From: Clostridia bacterium
GTDB taxonomy: Bacteria > Bacillota > Clostridia > Oscillospirales > CAG-382
NCBI GenBank assembly: GCA_017959195.1
Contig: JAGDBE010000239.1
Location: 1-13,970, forward strand
Reading direction: 5' to 3'
Length of the DNA: 13,970 nucleotides
The notes beneath the pieces are model-generated. The model searched no databases. It was not told the DNA's origin and saw only the letters and a list, made by a program, of their open reading frames with translations. Below are positions 1 to 6,699 of the stretch, piece by piece (position 1 is the stretch's first letter; the number at the start of each line of letters is the position of its first letter). Both the position numbers and the translations under genes were made by a program.

Positions 1-199
1 CCCCGACAACATGGCGGCAGGTCCGTCTTCATACGGCATGACCGACACCATGGGACGCATGCATTCCGACGCGCAGTTCGCAGGTTCTTCATCGGTTCCC
101 GCGCACGTTGAAATGATGGGACTCATCGGCATGGGCAACAACCCGATGGTAGGCGCTACCGTTGCTGTTGCAGTTGCAGTCGAAGAAGCGATGAAATAA
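1..199 (+). CDS. GGGtGRT-family protein, C-terminal fragment
   Basis: This is the last 65 codons of a gene that enters from the left edge, reading from base 2 to a TAA at 197-199. The visible protein starts PDNMAAGPSSYGMTDTMG and ends with an alanine- and valine-rich stretch before EEAMK. I recognise this as the C-terminus of the GGGtGRT family, a conserved anaerobe protein of about 330 residues. The family is named for a glycine-rich motif that lies just upstream of this fragment and is therefore outside the window. The biochemical role of the family is, to my knowledge, unsettled. The identification rests on recalled similarity of this segment. No start, promoter or upstream neighbour can be seen. 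The gene converges with tsf and ends in the shared terminator at 215-245. Confidence 0.7.
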   Translation, partial: PDNMAAGPSSYGMTDTMGRMHSDAQFAGSSSVPAHVEMMGLIGMGNNPMVGATVAVAVAVEEAMK

Positions 200-214
200 T
201 AAAAAAGGCAGCAA

Positions 215-245
215 AAAAGCCGCACTGTCGTGCGGCTTTTCTTTT
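215..245. terminator. Bidirectional intrinsic terminator between the GGGtGRT gene and tsf
   Basis: An 11-bp perfect stem (AAAAGCCGCAC at 215-225, loop TGTC, GTGCGGCTTTT at 230-240) is followed by CTTTTT on the + strand. On the - strand the same stem is followed by the complement of the A-run at 201-218, so it also has a U-tract there. It sits 15 nt after the GGGtGRT stop and 7 nt beyond the tsf stop, so it can end both convergent transcripts. Confidence 0.85.
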
Positions 246-252
246 TATTATC

Positions 253-1173
253 TTAGTTATTGCCTGTGAGTTTTGCGATTTCTTCTGCGAAGTTATCTTC
301 TCTCTTTTCGATGCCTTCGCCCTTTTCGAAGCGTAAGAATCCCGTAACCTTGATATCTGCGCCGAGCGCCTTTGCTTCGCTTGCGATATATTCGCAAACC
401 TTCATCTTATCTTCTTTTACGTATTCCTGTTCGAGTAAGCAGTTTGTATCATAGAACTTGCCTATCTTACCGAGGATCATCTTTTCTTTTACTGCTTCGG
501 GCTTACCCGCGTTCTTGGGATCGTTATCTATCTGCGCAAGGAGGATTTCCTTTTCGGACGCGAGAGCGTCTGCGGGAACGGATTCCTTATCGAGATATTT
601 CGGGCTCATAGCCGCGATCTGAAGAGCTACGTTCTTAAGCACTGCCTTTACCGCGTCCTTATCGGATGCGTCGGATTCGCCTTTAACTACGACGCCTATC
701 GTGCCGCCGCCGTGGATATAAGTGCTTGTAAGTCCTTCAACTATTTCAAAGCGTCTTATCGAGAGTTTTTCGCCTATCTGGAAAGTCTTATCCTTCAGAA
801 CCGCGTCAACGGTATCTTCGGTTCCAGCATATTTGCACTGTGCGAGTTCTTCTACGTTTGCGGGCTTGCATGCGAGTATCGTTTCAAGCACGCCTTTTAC
901 GAAAGCTCTGAACGATTCGTTCTTTGCAACGAAGTCTGTTTCGGAGTTTACTTCAACCATTGCAACGAGGTTATCTTTAGCAAGAATATCAACTATACCT
1001 TCAGCTGCGATTCTGCTTGCCTTCTTTTCAGCAACGGCAAGTCCCTTTTCTCTTAAAATCTTTATTGCTTCTTCTTTATTTCCGTTTGCTTCGGTAAGCG
1101 CTTTTTTACATTCCATCATTCCGATTCCGGTCTGAGCGCGGAGTTCGGATACGTCTTTTGCCGTAAAGTTCAT
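253..1173 (-). CDS. tsf: Translation elongation factor Ts
   Basis: EF-Ts is the cytoplasmic guanine nucleotide exchange factor that releases GDP from EF-Tu during translation elongation. The protein has 306 residues, a little longer than the 283 of E. coli. The N-terminal UBA-like segment (VSELRAQTGIGMMECKKAL, residues 8-26) is typical. The family signature TDFVAKN is present at residues 79-85, in the region that contacts the EF-Tu nucleotide site. The ATG is preceded by AGGAGG (complement at 1181-1186) at good spacing. The gene starts 26 nt after the rpsB stop with no terminator between them, so the two form the classic rpsB-tsf operon. Transcription ends at the stem at 215-245. Nothing in the sequence is unusual. 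Confidence 0.97.
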   Translation of the reverse strand: MNFTAKDVSELRAQTGIGMMECKKALTEANGNKEEAIKILREKGLAVAEKKASRIAAEGIVDILAKDNLVAMVEVNSETDFVAKNESFRAFVKGVLETILACKPANVEELAQCKYAGTEDTVDAVLKDKTFQIGEKLSIRRFEIVEGLTSTYIHGGGTIGVVVKGESDASDKDAVKAVLKNVALQIAAMSPKYLDKESVPADALASEKEILLAQIDNDPKNAGKPEAVKEKMILGKIGKFYDTNCLLEQEYVKEDKMKVCEYIASEAKALGADIKVTGFLRFEKGEGIEKREDNFAEEIAKLTGNN

Positions 1174-1199
1174 TATTTTCCCTCCTGTTGAAAAGCCGA

Positions 1200-1949
1200 T
1201 TATTCAGCTTCCTTTTCCTCTTCTTCGTCTTCTTCGTCTGCGTCTGATGCGGAGTCGGTAAACTGTTCGCCCTGTCTGCCTTCGAGTATGGCGTCGGCCA
1301 TTACCGAAAGGATGAGCTTGATTCCGCGGATAGCGTCGTCGTTGCCCGGGATTACGTAGTCTACTTCGTCGGGGTCGCAGTTGGTGTCAACTATTGCAAC
1401 AACGGGGATGCCGAGCATTCTTGCTTCGGCTACCGCGTTCTTTTCTTTTCTCGGGTCAACTACGAACATTGCGGCGGGAAGCGTTTCCATATTCTTGATA
1501 CCGCCGAGGTTTCTCTCAAGGTCGTTTATTTCCTTTACGAGTCTGATTACTTCCTTCTTGGGAAGAAGTTCGAACGTTCCGTCGTCTTCCATTCTGTGAA
1601 GCGCGTTAAGTCTTGCGATGCTCTTCTTTATCGTCTTGAAGTTTGTGAGCATACCGCCGAGCCAACGCATATTGACGTAGTTGCATTCCGCTCTTTCCGC
1701 CTCTTCCTTGATTGCGTCGGAAGCCTGTTTCTTGGTGCCTACGAAAAGAACTCTGCCGCCTTCCATCGACACTTCGCGTATGAACATATACGCTTCTTCA
1801 AGTTTCTTTACCGTTTTCTGAAGGTCGATGATGTACACGCCGTTTCTTTCCGTGAAGATGTATTCCGCCATTTTGGGGTTCCATCTTCTTGTGTGGTGTC
1901 CGAAATGAACACCTGCTTCGAGAAGCTGTTTCATTGAAATTACTGACAT
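1200..1949 (-). CDS. rpsB: 30S ribosomal protein S2
   Basis: S2 is a late-assembling protein of the small ribosomal subunit, needed together with S1 for normal initiation. The protein has 249 residues. It opens with the standard [22 protein letters not shown] block (residues 6-27) and keeps the family blocks FVGTKKQA and [14 protein letters not shown] very acidic tail ([15 protein letters not shown]) closes it. Such tails vary in length in this family. The ATG at 1949 follows a strong AGGAGG (complement at 1959-1964). It is the first gene of the rpsB-tsf operon, read from the promoter at 2094-2122 through a folded leader. E. coli S2 represses its own operon through the leader. Whether that happens here cannot be told from sequence alone. 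Confidence 0.97.
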   Translation of the reverse strand: MSVISMKQLLEAGVHFGHHTRRWNPKMAEYIFTERNGVYIIDLQKTVKKLEEAYMFIREVSMEGGRVLFVGTKKQASDAIKEEAERAECNYVNMRWLGGMLTNFKTIKKSIARLNALHRMEDDGTFELLPKKEVIRLVKEINDLERNLGGIKNMETLPAAMFVVDPRKEKNAVAEARMLGIPVVAIVDTNCDPDEVDYVIPGNDDAIRGIKLILSVMADAILEGRQGEQFTDSASDADEEDEEEEKEAE

Positions 1950-1964
1950 TTTTAATGTCCTCCT

Positions 1965-2087
1965 TTGGGTTTTTCCACCACGGAAAGCTTTTTGGTTTGC
2001 GGCTTATCCGCCTTTGCGGACACCCTCGCCGGAACTTTGCCGTGTGTGTGATAAAATATTTTTGCAGGGCGCCTTTTTGCGCCCGCG
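1965..2087 (-). promoter_or_regulatory. Structured 5' leader of rpsB-tsf
   Basis: About 140 nt separate the predicted transcription start (near 2087) from the rpsB ATG. Read on the - strand, the leader can form three local hairpins. The first is GGGCGC/GCGCCC (2067-2072 with 2079-2084). The second is TCCGC/GCGGA (2007-2011 with 2016-2020, loop of 4). The third is TTTCC/GGAAA (1972-1976 with 1982-1986), lying just upstream of the Shine-Dalgarno. An untranslated leader this long and folded in front of a ribosomal protein gene suggests autoregulation by S2, but I do not recognise a named leader family. The hairpins are seen; the regulation is inference. Confidence 0.4.
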
Positions 2088-2093
2088 GGCTAT

Positions 2094-2122
2094 ATTATAT
2101 CAAATAATATATTGGAATGGAA
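2094..2122 (-). promoter_or_regulatory. Promoter of rpsB-tsf (extended -10)
   Basis: On the - strand a TGATATAAT block gives a perfect -10 (complement of 2094-2099) with the TG of an extended -10 at 2101-2102. The hexamer 17 bp upstream (TTCCAT, 2117-2122) is a poor -35, which an extended -10 can compensate. It lies in AT-rich DNA between the small membrane protein gene and the rpsB leader. Confidence 0.6.
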
Positions 2123-2173
2123 CACAAAAACGCAACTTTTAACAAAATATTTACATTATTTTCCGCGCCGCAC

Positions 2174-2605
2174 TCATTTTCCGCGTCCCGCGCGCTTTTT
2201 CGGGCTCTTTTGCGCAAGTTTTGCGCCCAGAAGCGAAAAAATCAGAAAATCTGCGCACAAAAGCGCCTTCAACGCAACCGATTCCTCACCCTTATCCCCC
2301 GAAAACGCAAGGGAGAGTACAAAAACGAGCGCGAGCAGCGTCAGTCCCTGTACAATTCCCGGCAGAAGCACCCCATAGTCAGACGTTTTCGAGACGGTAA
2401 GCCCCGCAATCAACGCTGAAAGCGCCGCAAGCGCAAAAACCGCGGGGATTATATAGTTTTCGGGCTCGCTGCGGCCTGACAAAACGTATGCCGCAATCAC
2501 CAGAAGCACCGTCCATGCGGATAAACCCGCAAGTGTTCCGAAAAGCAGCGCTTTTGCAAACGGCACGCTTCCCGTCTTTTTCCTGTCGACTGTTTTCTTT
2601 TTCAA
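2174..2605 (-). CDS. TIGR04086/DUF3792-type four-helix membrane protein
   Basis: This small integral membrane protein has 143 residues and four hydrophobic segments at about residues 18-42, 51-71, 79-101 and 109-131. Lysine-rich ends (MKKKTVDRKK and KSPKKRAGRGK) fit a cytoplasmic location of both termini. Length, topology and sequence character match the TIGR04086 (DUF3792, YrzE-like) family of Firmicutes, whose function is unknown to me. The start is TTG at 2603-2605. No ATG or GTG lies between it and the upstream in-frame stop, and AAAGGG (complement of 2615-2620) stands about 9 nt ahead, so TTG is the best choice. It is transcribed away from rpsO. No clear terminator follows, so some read-through into the rpsB promoter region is possible. 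Confidence 0.75.
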   Translation of the reverse strand: MKKKTVDRKKTGSVPFAKALLFGTLAGLSAWTVLLVIAAYVLSGRSEPENYIIPAVFALAALSALIAGLTVSKTSDYGVLLPGIVQGLTLLALVFVLSLAFSGDKGEESVALKALLCADFLIFSLLGAKLAQKSPKKRAGRGK

Positions 2606-2720
2606 ACAAACACGCCCTTTCGGTTATTTTTTTCGCTGAAATCTTATTTTACTTATATTTTTATATTCTGAAAATTATTTATGCATTTATAAAAAATTTA
2701 CTTTTTCTTAAAAAAATCTC

Positions 2721-2749
2721 TTTACAAAAAAGGTTTTCTGTGATATACT
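2721..2749 (+). promoter_or_regulatory. Sigma-A promoter of rpsO
   Basis: TTTACA (2721-2726), a 17-bp spacer and TATACT (2744-2749) give one mismatch to each consensus hexamer, and a TGA before the -10 makes it extended. Transcription would start near 2756, leaving a leader of about 130 nt before the rpsO ATG. The upstream DNA (2640-2720) is very A/T-rich, which could act as an UP-like element. Confidence 0.8.
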
Positions 2750-2755
2750 ACCCAA

Positions 2756-2885
2756 AGATAAGTTATGCTTACCTGGCTTTGTTGCGGGATTTTTGCCTTA
2801 CATTTTTTAATGTTAAGAGGTGTTCACCTGCCCGCTGCTATGTTACGGGAGTTCTTATCAATACTTATGAAAGGTGGATTTTAAA
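2756..2885 (+). promoter_or_regulatory. Structured rpsO leader, candidate S15 autoregulatory RNA
   Basis: The leader is closed by a long-range stem GATAAG (2757-2762) with CTTATC (2854-2859). Inside lie GCGGG (2784-2788) with CCCGC (2831-2835), an ACATT/AATGT hairpin around 2799-2812, and AGGT/ACCT with a GTTC loop (2818-2829). CCCG at 2831-2834 can alternatively pair with CGGG at 2846-2849. CACCT at 2825-2829 can alternatively pair with AGGTG of the Shine-Dalgarno (2872-2876). Multi-branched rpsO leaders that bind S15 and block translation are established in several bacterial groups in different forms. That this one binds S15 is inference. Confidence 0.55.
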
Positions 2886-3152
2886 ATGATTCAGAAGGAC
2901 GTCAAGCAGAGCATTATCAATGAATACAAGACTCATGACGGCGATACCGGTTCTCCCGAAGTTCAGATTGCAATTCTCACTTACAGAATAAACACTCTGA
3001 CGGAGCACCTGAAGGTTAACAAAAACGACCATCATTCGAGACGCGGACTTCTTAAAATGGTCGGCCACAGAAGAAATCTTCTCAACTACCTCACCAAGAA
3101 GGACATCAACCGCTACCGTGAAATCATTGAAAAGCTCGGAATAAGAAAGTAA
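2886..3152 (+). CDS. rpsO: 30S ribosomal protein S15
   Basis: S15 is a primary 16S rRNA binding protein of the small subunit central domain and forms bridges with the large subunit. The protein has 88 residues, the normal family length. The blocks [10 protein letters not shown] (residues 18-27) and [11 protein letters not shown] (residues 44-54) are typical; the latter holds rRNA-contacting residues. I place the start at ATG 2886 rather than at the in-frame GTG at 2874, because that GTG lies inside the Shine-Dalgarno (AAGGTGG, 2871-2877) and S15 proteins begin with a short M-x-x-K segment. The gene has its own promoter and folded leader and is followed by a strong terminator. pnp lies downstream in the same direction, as in many bacteria. 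Confidence 0.97.
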   Translation: MIQKDVKQSIINEYKTHDGDTGSPEVQIAILTYRINTLTEHLKVNKNDHHSRRGLLKMVGHRRNLLNYLTKKDINRYREIIEKLGIRK

Positions 3153-3162
3153 TCTTACCGAA

Positions 3163-3201
3163 AAGGCGAACCTGCTATACGCTTGTTCGCCTTGCTTTTT
3201 T
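3163..3201 (+). terminator. Intrinsic terminator of rpsO
   Basis: A 9-bp stem AAGGCGAAC (3163-3171) with GTTCGCCTT (3185-3193), loop of 13 nt, is followed by GC and six T (3196-3201). It lies 10 nt after the rpsO stop. If partly efficient it would set the ratio of rpsO to rpsO-pnp transcripts. Confidence 0.85.
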
Positions 3202-3238
3202 GTAAAACCATATCGATTTTTCTGCGGACGCTTTGAAT

Positions 3239-3289
3239 TTTAGCATTTAAATACGCGCGTGAAATTCATACGTATATTTAAGTGCTAAA
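3239..3289 (+). repeat. Long imperfect inverted repeat (hairpin) upstream of pnp
   Basis: Two 25-nt arms (3239-3263 and 3265-3289) are nearly complementary around a centre at 3264. The outer seven pairs (TTTAGCA with TGCTAAA) and the pairs 3247-3253 with 3275-3281 are perfect. Three G-T wobbles and two A-C mismatches occupy the rest. As RNA this is a rod of about 23 bp with a small loop and no U-tract after it, so it is not a standard terminator. It lies 66 nt ahead of the pnp ATG. In E. coli an RNase III-cleaved hairpin in the pnp leader mediates PNPase autoregulation. The same role here is inference. A DNA operator is the alternative. Confidence 0.7.
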
Positions 3290-3315
3290 CTCACATTTTT
3301 GTGTGTTGTTCGGGG

Positions 3316-3345
3316 CCTCCGCATTAAAAAATATAAAAACGGAGG
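3316..3345 (+). promoter_or_regulatory. Stem that can sequester the pnp Shine-Dalgarno
   Basis: CCTCCG (3316-3321) is exactly complementary to CGGAGG (3340-3345), which is the Shine-Dalgarno 9 nt before the pnp ATG. The 18-nt loop is almost pure A/T. Pairing would hide the ribosome binding site. No obvious sigma-A promoter lies between 3202 and 3310, so pnp may be read through from rpsO or from a promoter I cannot recognise. Confidence 0.5.
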
Positions 3346-3354
3346 AATTTTCAA

Positions 3355-5460
3355 ATGTTTGAAAACTACAGAACATTCTCAACCAATCTCGCAGGCAGAA
3401 CCCTTACCGTAGAAACCGGCAAGATGGCTCAGCTTGCAAACGGCTCGTGCCTCGTAAGATACGGCGACACCGCGATTCTCGCGACGGCGACGGCATCAAA
3501 GGCGCCGAGAGACGGCATCGACTTTCTTCCCCTTTCGGTTGAATTCGAAGAAAGACTTTACGCCGTAGGCAAAATCCCCGGCTCGTTTTTAAAACGCGAA
3601 GGAAAGCCCACGGAAAAGGCAATTCTCACGTCCCGCGTTATAGACAGACCGATAAGACCTCTCTTCCCGAAGGACTTAAGAAACGACGTTACTCTCGACT
3701 TACTCGTTCTTTCGGTTGACCCCGACTGCTCGCCCGAAGTTACGGGACTTATCGGCGCGTCCATCGCGCTTTCCATCTCGGATATTCCGTGGAACGGCCC
3801 CGTTGCAAGCGTTTTTGTCGGTCTTGTTGACGGCGAAATCGTAATAAACCCCACGGCGGCGCAGAGAGAAAAGTCGGAACTCGAACTTACCGTAGCGTCA
3901 AGCGACAAGAAGGTCGTTATGATTGAAGCGGGCGCAAAAGAAGTCGCAGAAGACACCATGTTTGACGCGATAATGAAGGCGCACGAAATCAACCACGAAA
4001 CGGTCAACTTCATCAACCACATCAAAGACGAAGTCGGAAAAGACAAGTTCGAATATCCCTCGTGCGAGGTTGACCACGACTTATATGAAGAAATCAGCGA
4101 ATACGCGATAGAAAAGGTTCGCGAAGCGCTCGACACCGACGACAAAAACGTAAGAGAAGCGCGTCTCAACGTCGTTTACGAAGACGTATTTGCTCATTTT
4201 GCCGAAAAATATTCAGAAGAGGAACTTGAAGAAAAGAAGCCCGAAATCAACGAGTGTCTGTACAAACTGCAGAAATACGTTGTAAGGCGCTGGCTGCTCG
4301 ACGACGGAAAGCGCGTTGACGGAAGAAGACTCGACGAAATCCGTCCCCTCAACGCTCAGGTCGGACTTTTCGGCAGAACGCACGGCTCCGCGATGTTCAC
4401 GCGCGGACAGACGCAGGTTATTACGGTTGCAACCCTCGGTCTTGTCGCAGAGCAGCAGATGCTCGACGGCATTGACGACGAGGAATACAAGAGATACATG
4501 CACCACTACAACATGCCGAGCTACTCGGTCGGCGAAACGAAGCCGTCGAGAGGCCCCGGAAGACGTGAAATCGGACACGGCGCGCTTGCTGAACGCGCTC
4601 TCGTTCCCGTTATCCCGTCGGTTGACGACTTCCCGTATTCGTTAAGACTCGTATCGGAAGTCATCTCATCCAACGGCTCGACGTCGCAGGCATCCATTTG
4701 CGCGTCAACGCTTGCGCTTATGGACGCGGGCGTTCCGATCAAGGCCCCCGTTGCGGGTATTTCCTGCGGACTTATCACCGAGGGTGAAAGATGGATGACC
4801 ATGCTCGACATTCAGGGACTCGAAGACTTCTTCGGAGACATGGACTTCAAGGTTGCCGGCACCAAAAAAGGCATTACGGCAATTCAGATGGACTTGAAGA
4901 TTGACGGACTTACTCCCGAAATCATAAAGGCGGCGTTCACTCAGACGAGAGCCGGCAGAGAATACATCCTTGACGAAATCATGCTCAAGTGCATTCCCGA
5001 GCCTCGCGCCGAAGTATCTCCCTTCGCTCCCAAGATGATAATACTCAAGATTGATCCCGACAAGATCGGCGACGTTATAGGCAAGAGCGGAAAAGTTATC
5101 CAGGCAATTACCGCTGAAACCGGCGCTAAAATAGACATCGAAGACGACGGAACGGTTTACATTGCCGCAGTCGACAAGGAAGCCGGCCTCAAGGCGAAGT
5201 CCTACGTCGAGGCAATAGCCTTCGATCCCGAACCCGGCTCGGTATTCACCGGAAAAGTAACGAGACTTATGTCGTTCGGCGCATTCGTTGAAATCGCTCC
5301 CGGCAAAGAAGGACTTGTTCACATCTCAAAACTTGACAAGAAGCGCGTTGAAAAGGTTGAAGACGTCGTTTCCGTCGGTGACACCGTAAAAGTCAAGGTG
5401 CTCGAAATCGACGATAAAGGAAGACTCAATCTTTCGAGAAAAGATGCGCTTGAAGAATAA
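3355..5460 (+). CDS. pnp: Polyribonucleotide nucleotidyltransferase (PNPase)
   Basis: PNPase degrades RNA 3' to 5' by phosphorolysis to nucleoside diphosphates. It works as a cytoplasmic trimer and is a core enzyme of mRNA turnover. The protein has 701 residues, the usual length. Domains in order are the first RNase PH domain (about 10-145), the helical domain (about 240-320), and the second RNase PH domain (about 325-550) with RTHGSAMFTRGQTQ near 340 and SSNGSTSQAS near 435. KH follows at about 560-618 with the GxxG loop IGKSGK, and S1 at about 628-698. D485 and D491 in DIQGLED and the GDMDFKVAG block match the catalytic aspartates D486 and D492 of E. coli. The start ATG follows GGAGG at 3341-3345. 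Two RNA elements upstream (3239-3289 and 3316-3345) suggest translational or RNase control. The gene ends in a terminator at 5519-5550. Confidence 0.97.
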   Translation: MFENYRTFSTNLAGRTLTVETGKMAQLANGSCLVRYGDTAILATATASKAPRDGIDFLPLSVEFEERLYAVGKIPGSFLKREGKPTEKAILTSRVIDRPIRPLFPKDLRNDVTLDLLVLSVDPDCSPEVTGLIGASIALSISDIPWNGPVASVFVGLVDGEIVINPTAAQREKSELELTVASSDKKVVMIEAGAKEVAEDTMFDAIMKAHEINHETVNFINHIKDEVGKDKFEYPSCEVDHDLYEEISEYAIEKVREALDTDDKNVREARLNVVYEDVFAHFAEKYSEEELEEKKPEINECLYKLQKYVVRRWLLDDGKRVDGRRLDEIRPLNAQVGLFGRTHGSAMFTRGQTQVITVATLGLVAEQQMLDGIDDEEYKRYMHHYNMPSYSVGETKPSRGPGRREIGHGALAERALVPVIPSVDDFPYSLRLVSEVISSNGSTSQASICASTLALMDAGVPIKAPVAGISCGLITEGERWMTMLDIQGLEDFFGDMDFKVAGTKKGITAIQMDLKIDGLTPEIIKAAFTQTRAGREYILDEIMLKCIPEPRAEVSPFAPKMIILKIDPDKIGDVIGKSGKVIQAITAETGAKIDIEDDGTVYIAAVDKEAGLKAKSYVEAIAFDPEPGSVFTGKVTRLMSFGAFVEIAPGKEGLVHISKLDKKRVEKVEDVVSVGDTVKVKVLEIDDKGRLNLSRKDALEE

Positions 5461-5476
5461 TTGAAAAATCCAAAGC

Positions 5477-5513
5477 TGTGAAGTTTAGGACTTTTTGAAA
5501 AGATTGTTTCACA
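5477..5513 (+). repeat. Hairpin between pnp and its terminator
   Basis: TGTGAA (5477-5482) can pair with TTCACA (5508-5513), enclosing a 25-nt loop. The loop contains TTTAGGAC (5484-5491), an exact complement of GTCCTAAA (5526-5533) at the top of the following terminator. The two loops could therefore contact each other or compete. The complementarity is seen; any regulatory effect on read-through into rluB is inference. Confidence 0.4.
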
Positions 5514-5518
5514 ATTTT

Positions 5519-5550
5519 CGGGGACGTCCTAAAAGGCGTCCCCGTTTTTT
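5519..5550 (+). terminator. Intrinsic terminator of pnp
   Basis: An 8-bp GC-rich stem, CGGGGACG (5519-5526) with CGTCCCCG (5537-5544), extended by two further pairs, is followed by six T (5545-5550). It ends only 14 nt before the rluB ATG. rluB must therefore depend on read-through or on a promoter in 5461-5518 that I cannot identify. Confidence 0.85.
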
Positions 5551-5564
5551 GCAAAGGAATTATT

Positions 5565-6290
5565 ATGGAAGAAAAAATTGAAAGCATGCGCCTTCAGAAA
5601 TATGTTTCCGACTGCGGTCTGATGTCGAGGCGCGCGGCGGAAAAGGAAATTGAAGCGGGTTATTTTACCGTAAACGGAGAAGTCGCTTCCACCGGAATGA
5701 AAATAAATCCCTGCGAAGACGTCGTCGCGTACAAGGGCAAAATTTTGGAAAACGGCGCAAAAAAATTATACGTTATGCTTTACAAACCGCGCGGATACGT
5801 TACCACAATGAGCGACGAGGAAGGCAGAAAATGCATTCCCGACCTGCTTTCCGACATTCCGCAGAGGGTTTACCCGTGCGGACGGCTCGATATGGATTCG
5901 GAGGGGCTTCTGATACTCACCAACGACGGAGAAGTCGCAAACAAGCTCATGCACCCGAAAAATCACGTGGAAAAGGTTTATCACGTCAAGGTTGACACGG
6001 AAATTCAGCCCGAAAAGCTCTCGCTTCTCAATTCGCCGATGCTCATCGACGGCTACCGCATAAAACCGGTAAAAGTTACGATTATTGAGCGCAAAGAGGG
6101 CGCGACAATCCTTAAATTTGCGCTGTCCGAGGGCAGAAACCGTCAGATAAGAAAGATGTGCGAGCAGGCGGAGCTCAAAATCATCCGTTTGAAGCGTGTT
6201 TCCGTCGGAAATCTCAACATCGGCATGCTCTCCCCCGGCAAATGGAAATATCTAAACCACAACGAAATTACGTATCTTAAAAACCTATAA
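5565..6290 (+). CDS. rluB: 23S rRNA pseudouridine synthase, RluB/RsuA family
   Basis: The enzyme converts a uridine of ribosomal RNA to pseudouridine. RluB acts on 23S rRNA helix 89 in the peptidyl transferase region. The protein has 241 residues. An N-terminal S4 RNA-binding domain (MRLQKYVSDCGLMSRRAAEKEI, residues 8-29, to about 55) is followed by the RsuA-type catalytic domain. The catalytic aspartate is D109 in GRLDMDSEGLLILTNDGE. The C-terminal motif EGRNRQIRKM is also present. AAAGGA at 5553-5558 precedes the ATG by 6 nt. The gene starts right behind the pnp terminator and leads a close operon with the GNAT-like gene and mscS. The exact target within the RsuA/RluB/RluE/RluF group cannot be proved by sequence; RluB is the usual member in Clostridia. 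Confidence 0.9.
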   Translation: MEEKIESMRLQKYVSDCGLMSRRAAEKEIEAGYFTVNGEVASTGMKINPCEDVVAYKGKILENGAKKLYVMLYKPRGYVTTMSDEEGRKCIPDLLSDIPQRVYPCGRLDMDSEGLLILTNDGEVANKLMHPKNHVEKVYHVKVDTEIQPEKLSLLNSPMLIDGYRIKPVKVTIIERKEGATILKFALSEGRNRQIRKMCEQAELKIIRLKRVSVGNLNIGMLSPGKWKYLNHNEITYLKNL

Positions 6291-6302
6291 TGAGGTGAAA
6301 AT

Positions 6303-6677
6303 ATGCTTGAAATGCGTCCCGTATACACTTCCTACGAAAGAGAGGAATACTTAAAGCCGTTCGGCCTTATTCCCGAAGACGGAAAAACGGTTATCTGTGC
6401 AAGATACCCCGACAAATTCGTAGGAGCGGCGTATCTCTCACTTGAAAACGAAAACGCCGAAATCCTGCTTTTATCGCTTATTGACGGCTACGAGAACGAC
6501 ACCGACCTTTTTCTGCTCGGAAAAGCGGCGTTGAATTATCTCGACCTTCACGGCGCAAAGAAAGTTTCATTTCCGAACGCGTCCGACGGGTCCCTTGCAA
6601 AGCGGCTCGGCTTTATCAAGGGAGAAAACGGCGTTTACACGCTTTCTTTGAACAATTATTTTAATCACGAACATTAA
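6303..6677 (+). CDS. Small GNAT-like protein of unknown function
   Basis: The protein has 124 residues, no signal peptide and no membrane segment, so it is presumably cytoplasmic. It has the order of a shortened GNAT acetyltransferase fold. A beta strand (VGAAYLSLEN, about residues 39-48) leads into AEILLLSLIDGYEND, then a helix (FLLGKAALNYLDLHG) and a strand (KKVSFPNA). The end, LAKRLGFIKGENGVYTLSL, resembles the last GNAT strands, where a helix before GF is common. The usual acetyl-CoA loop (R/Q-x-x-G-x-G/A) is not clear, so catalysis is uncertain. A GAGGTG site ends 6 nt before the ATG, and only 12 nt separate it from rluB, so they are cotranscribed. I do not recognise a named family. Confidence 0.6.
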   Translation: MLEMRPVYTSYEREEYLKPFGLIPEDGKTVICARYPDKFVGAAYLSLENENAEILLLSLIDGYENDTDLFLLGKAALNYLDLHGAKKVSFPNASDGSLAKRLGFIKGENGVYTLSLNNYFNHEH

Positions 6678-6699
6678 TTTCTACGAAAGGATATTTATT

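Noticed and set aside
722..1135. Long + strand open frames opposite tsf, and similar ones opposite pnp and the SLH gene
   Set aside because: They are antisense shadows of strongly supported genes, lack ribosome binding sites and give proteins with no recognisable composition or motif.
2081..2090. GCCCGCGGGC palindrome as an operator for rpsB
   Set aside because: It lies at or just after the predicted transcription start, so it could be an operator, but it overlaps the GC-rich leader hairpin and is too short to separate from it.
2379..2609. TTG-started 76-residue reading frame overlapping the small membrane protein gene
   Set aside because: The protein is arginine- and cysteine-rich with no family likeness, and it lies within a convincing four-helix membrane protein in another frame.
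2874..3152. GTG start for rpsO 12 nt upstream of the ATG
   Set aside because: The GTG lies inside the Shine-Dalgarno AAGGTGG, and the ATG at 2886 gives the standard 88-residue protein.
3202..3310. A sigma-A promoter for pnp within the inverted repeat (TATATT at 3273-3278)
   Set aside because: The -10-like hexamer has no acceptable -35 at 16-18 bp, so I did not annotate it; read-through from rpsO is the simpler reading.
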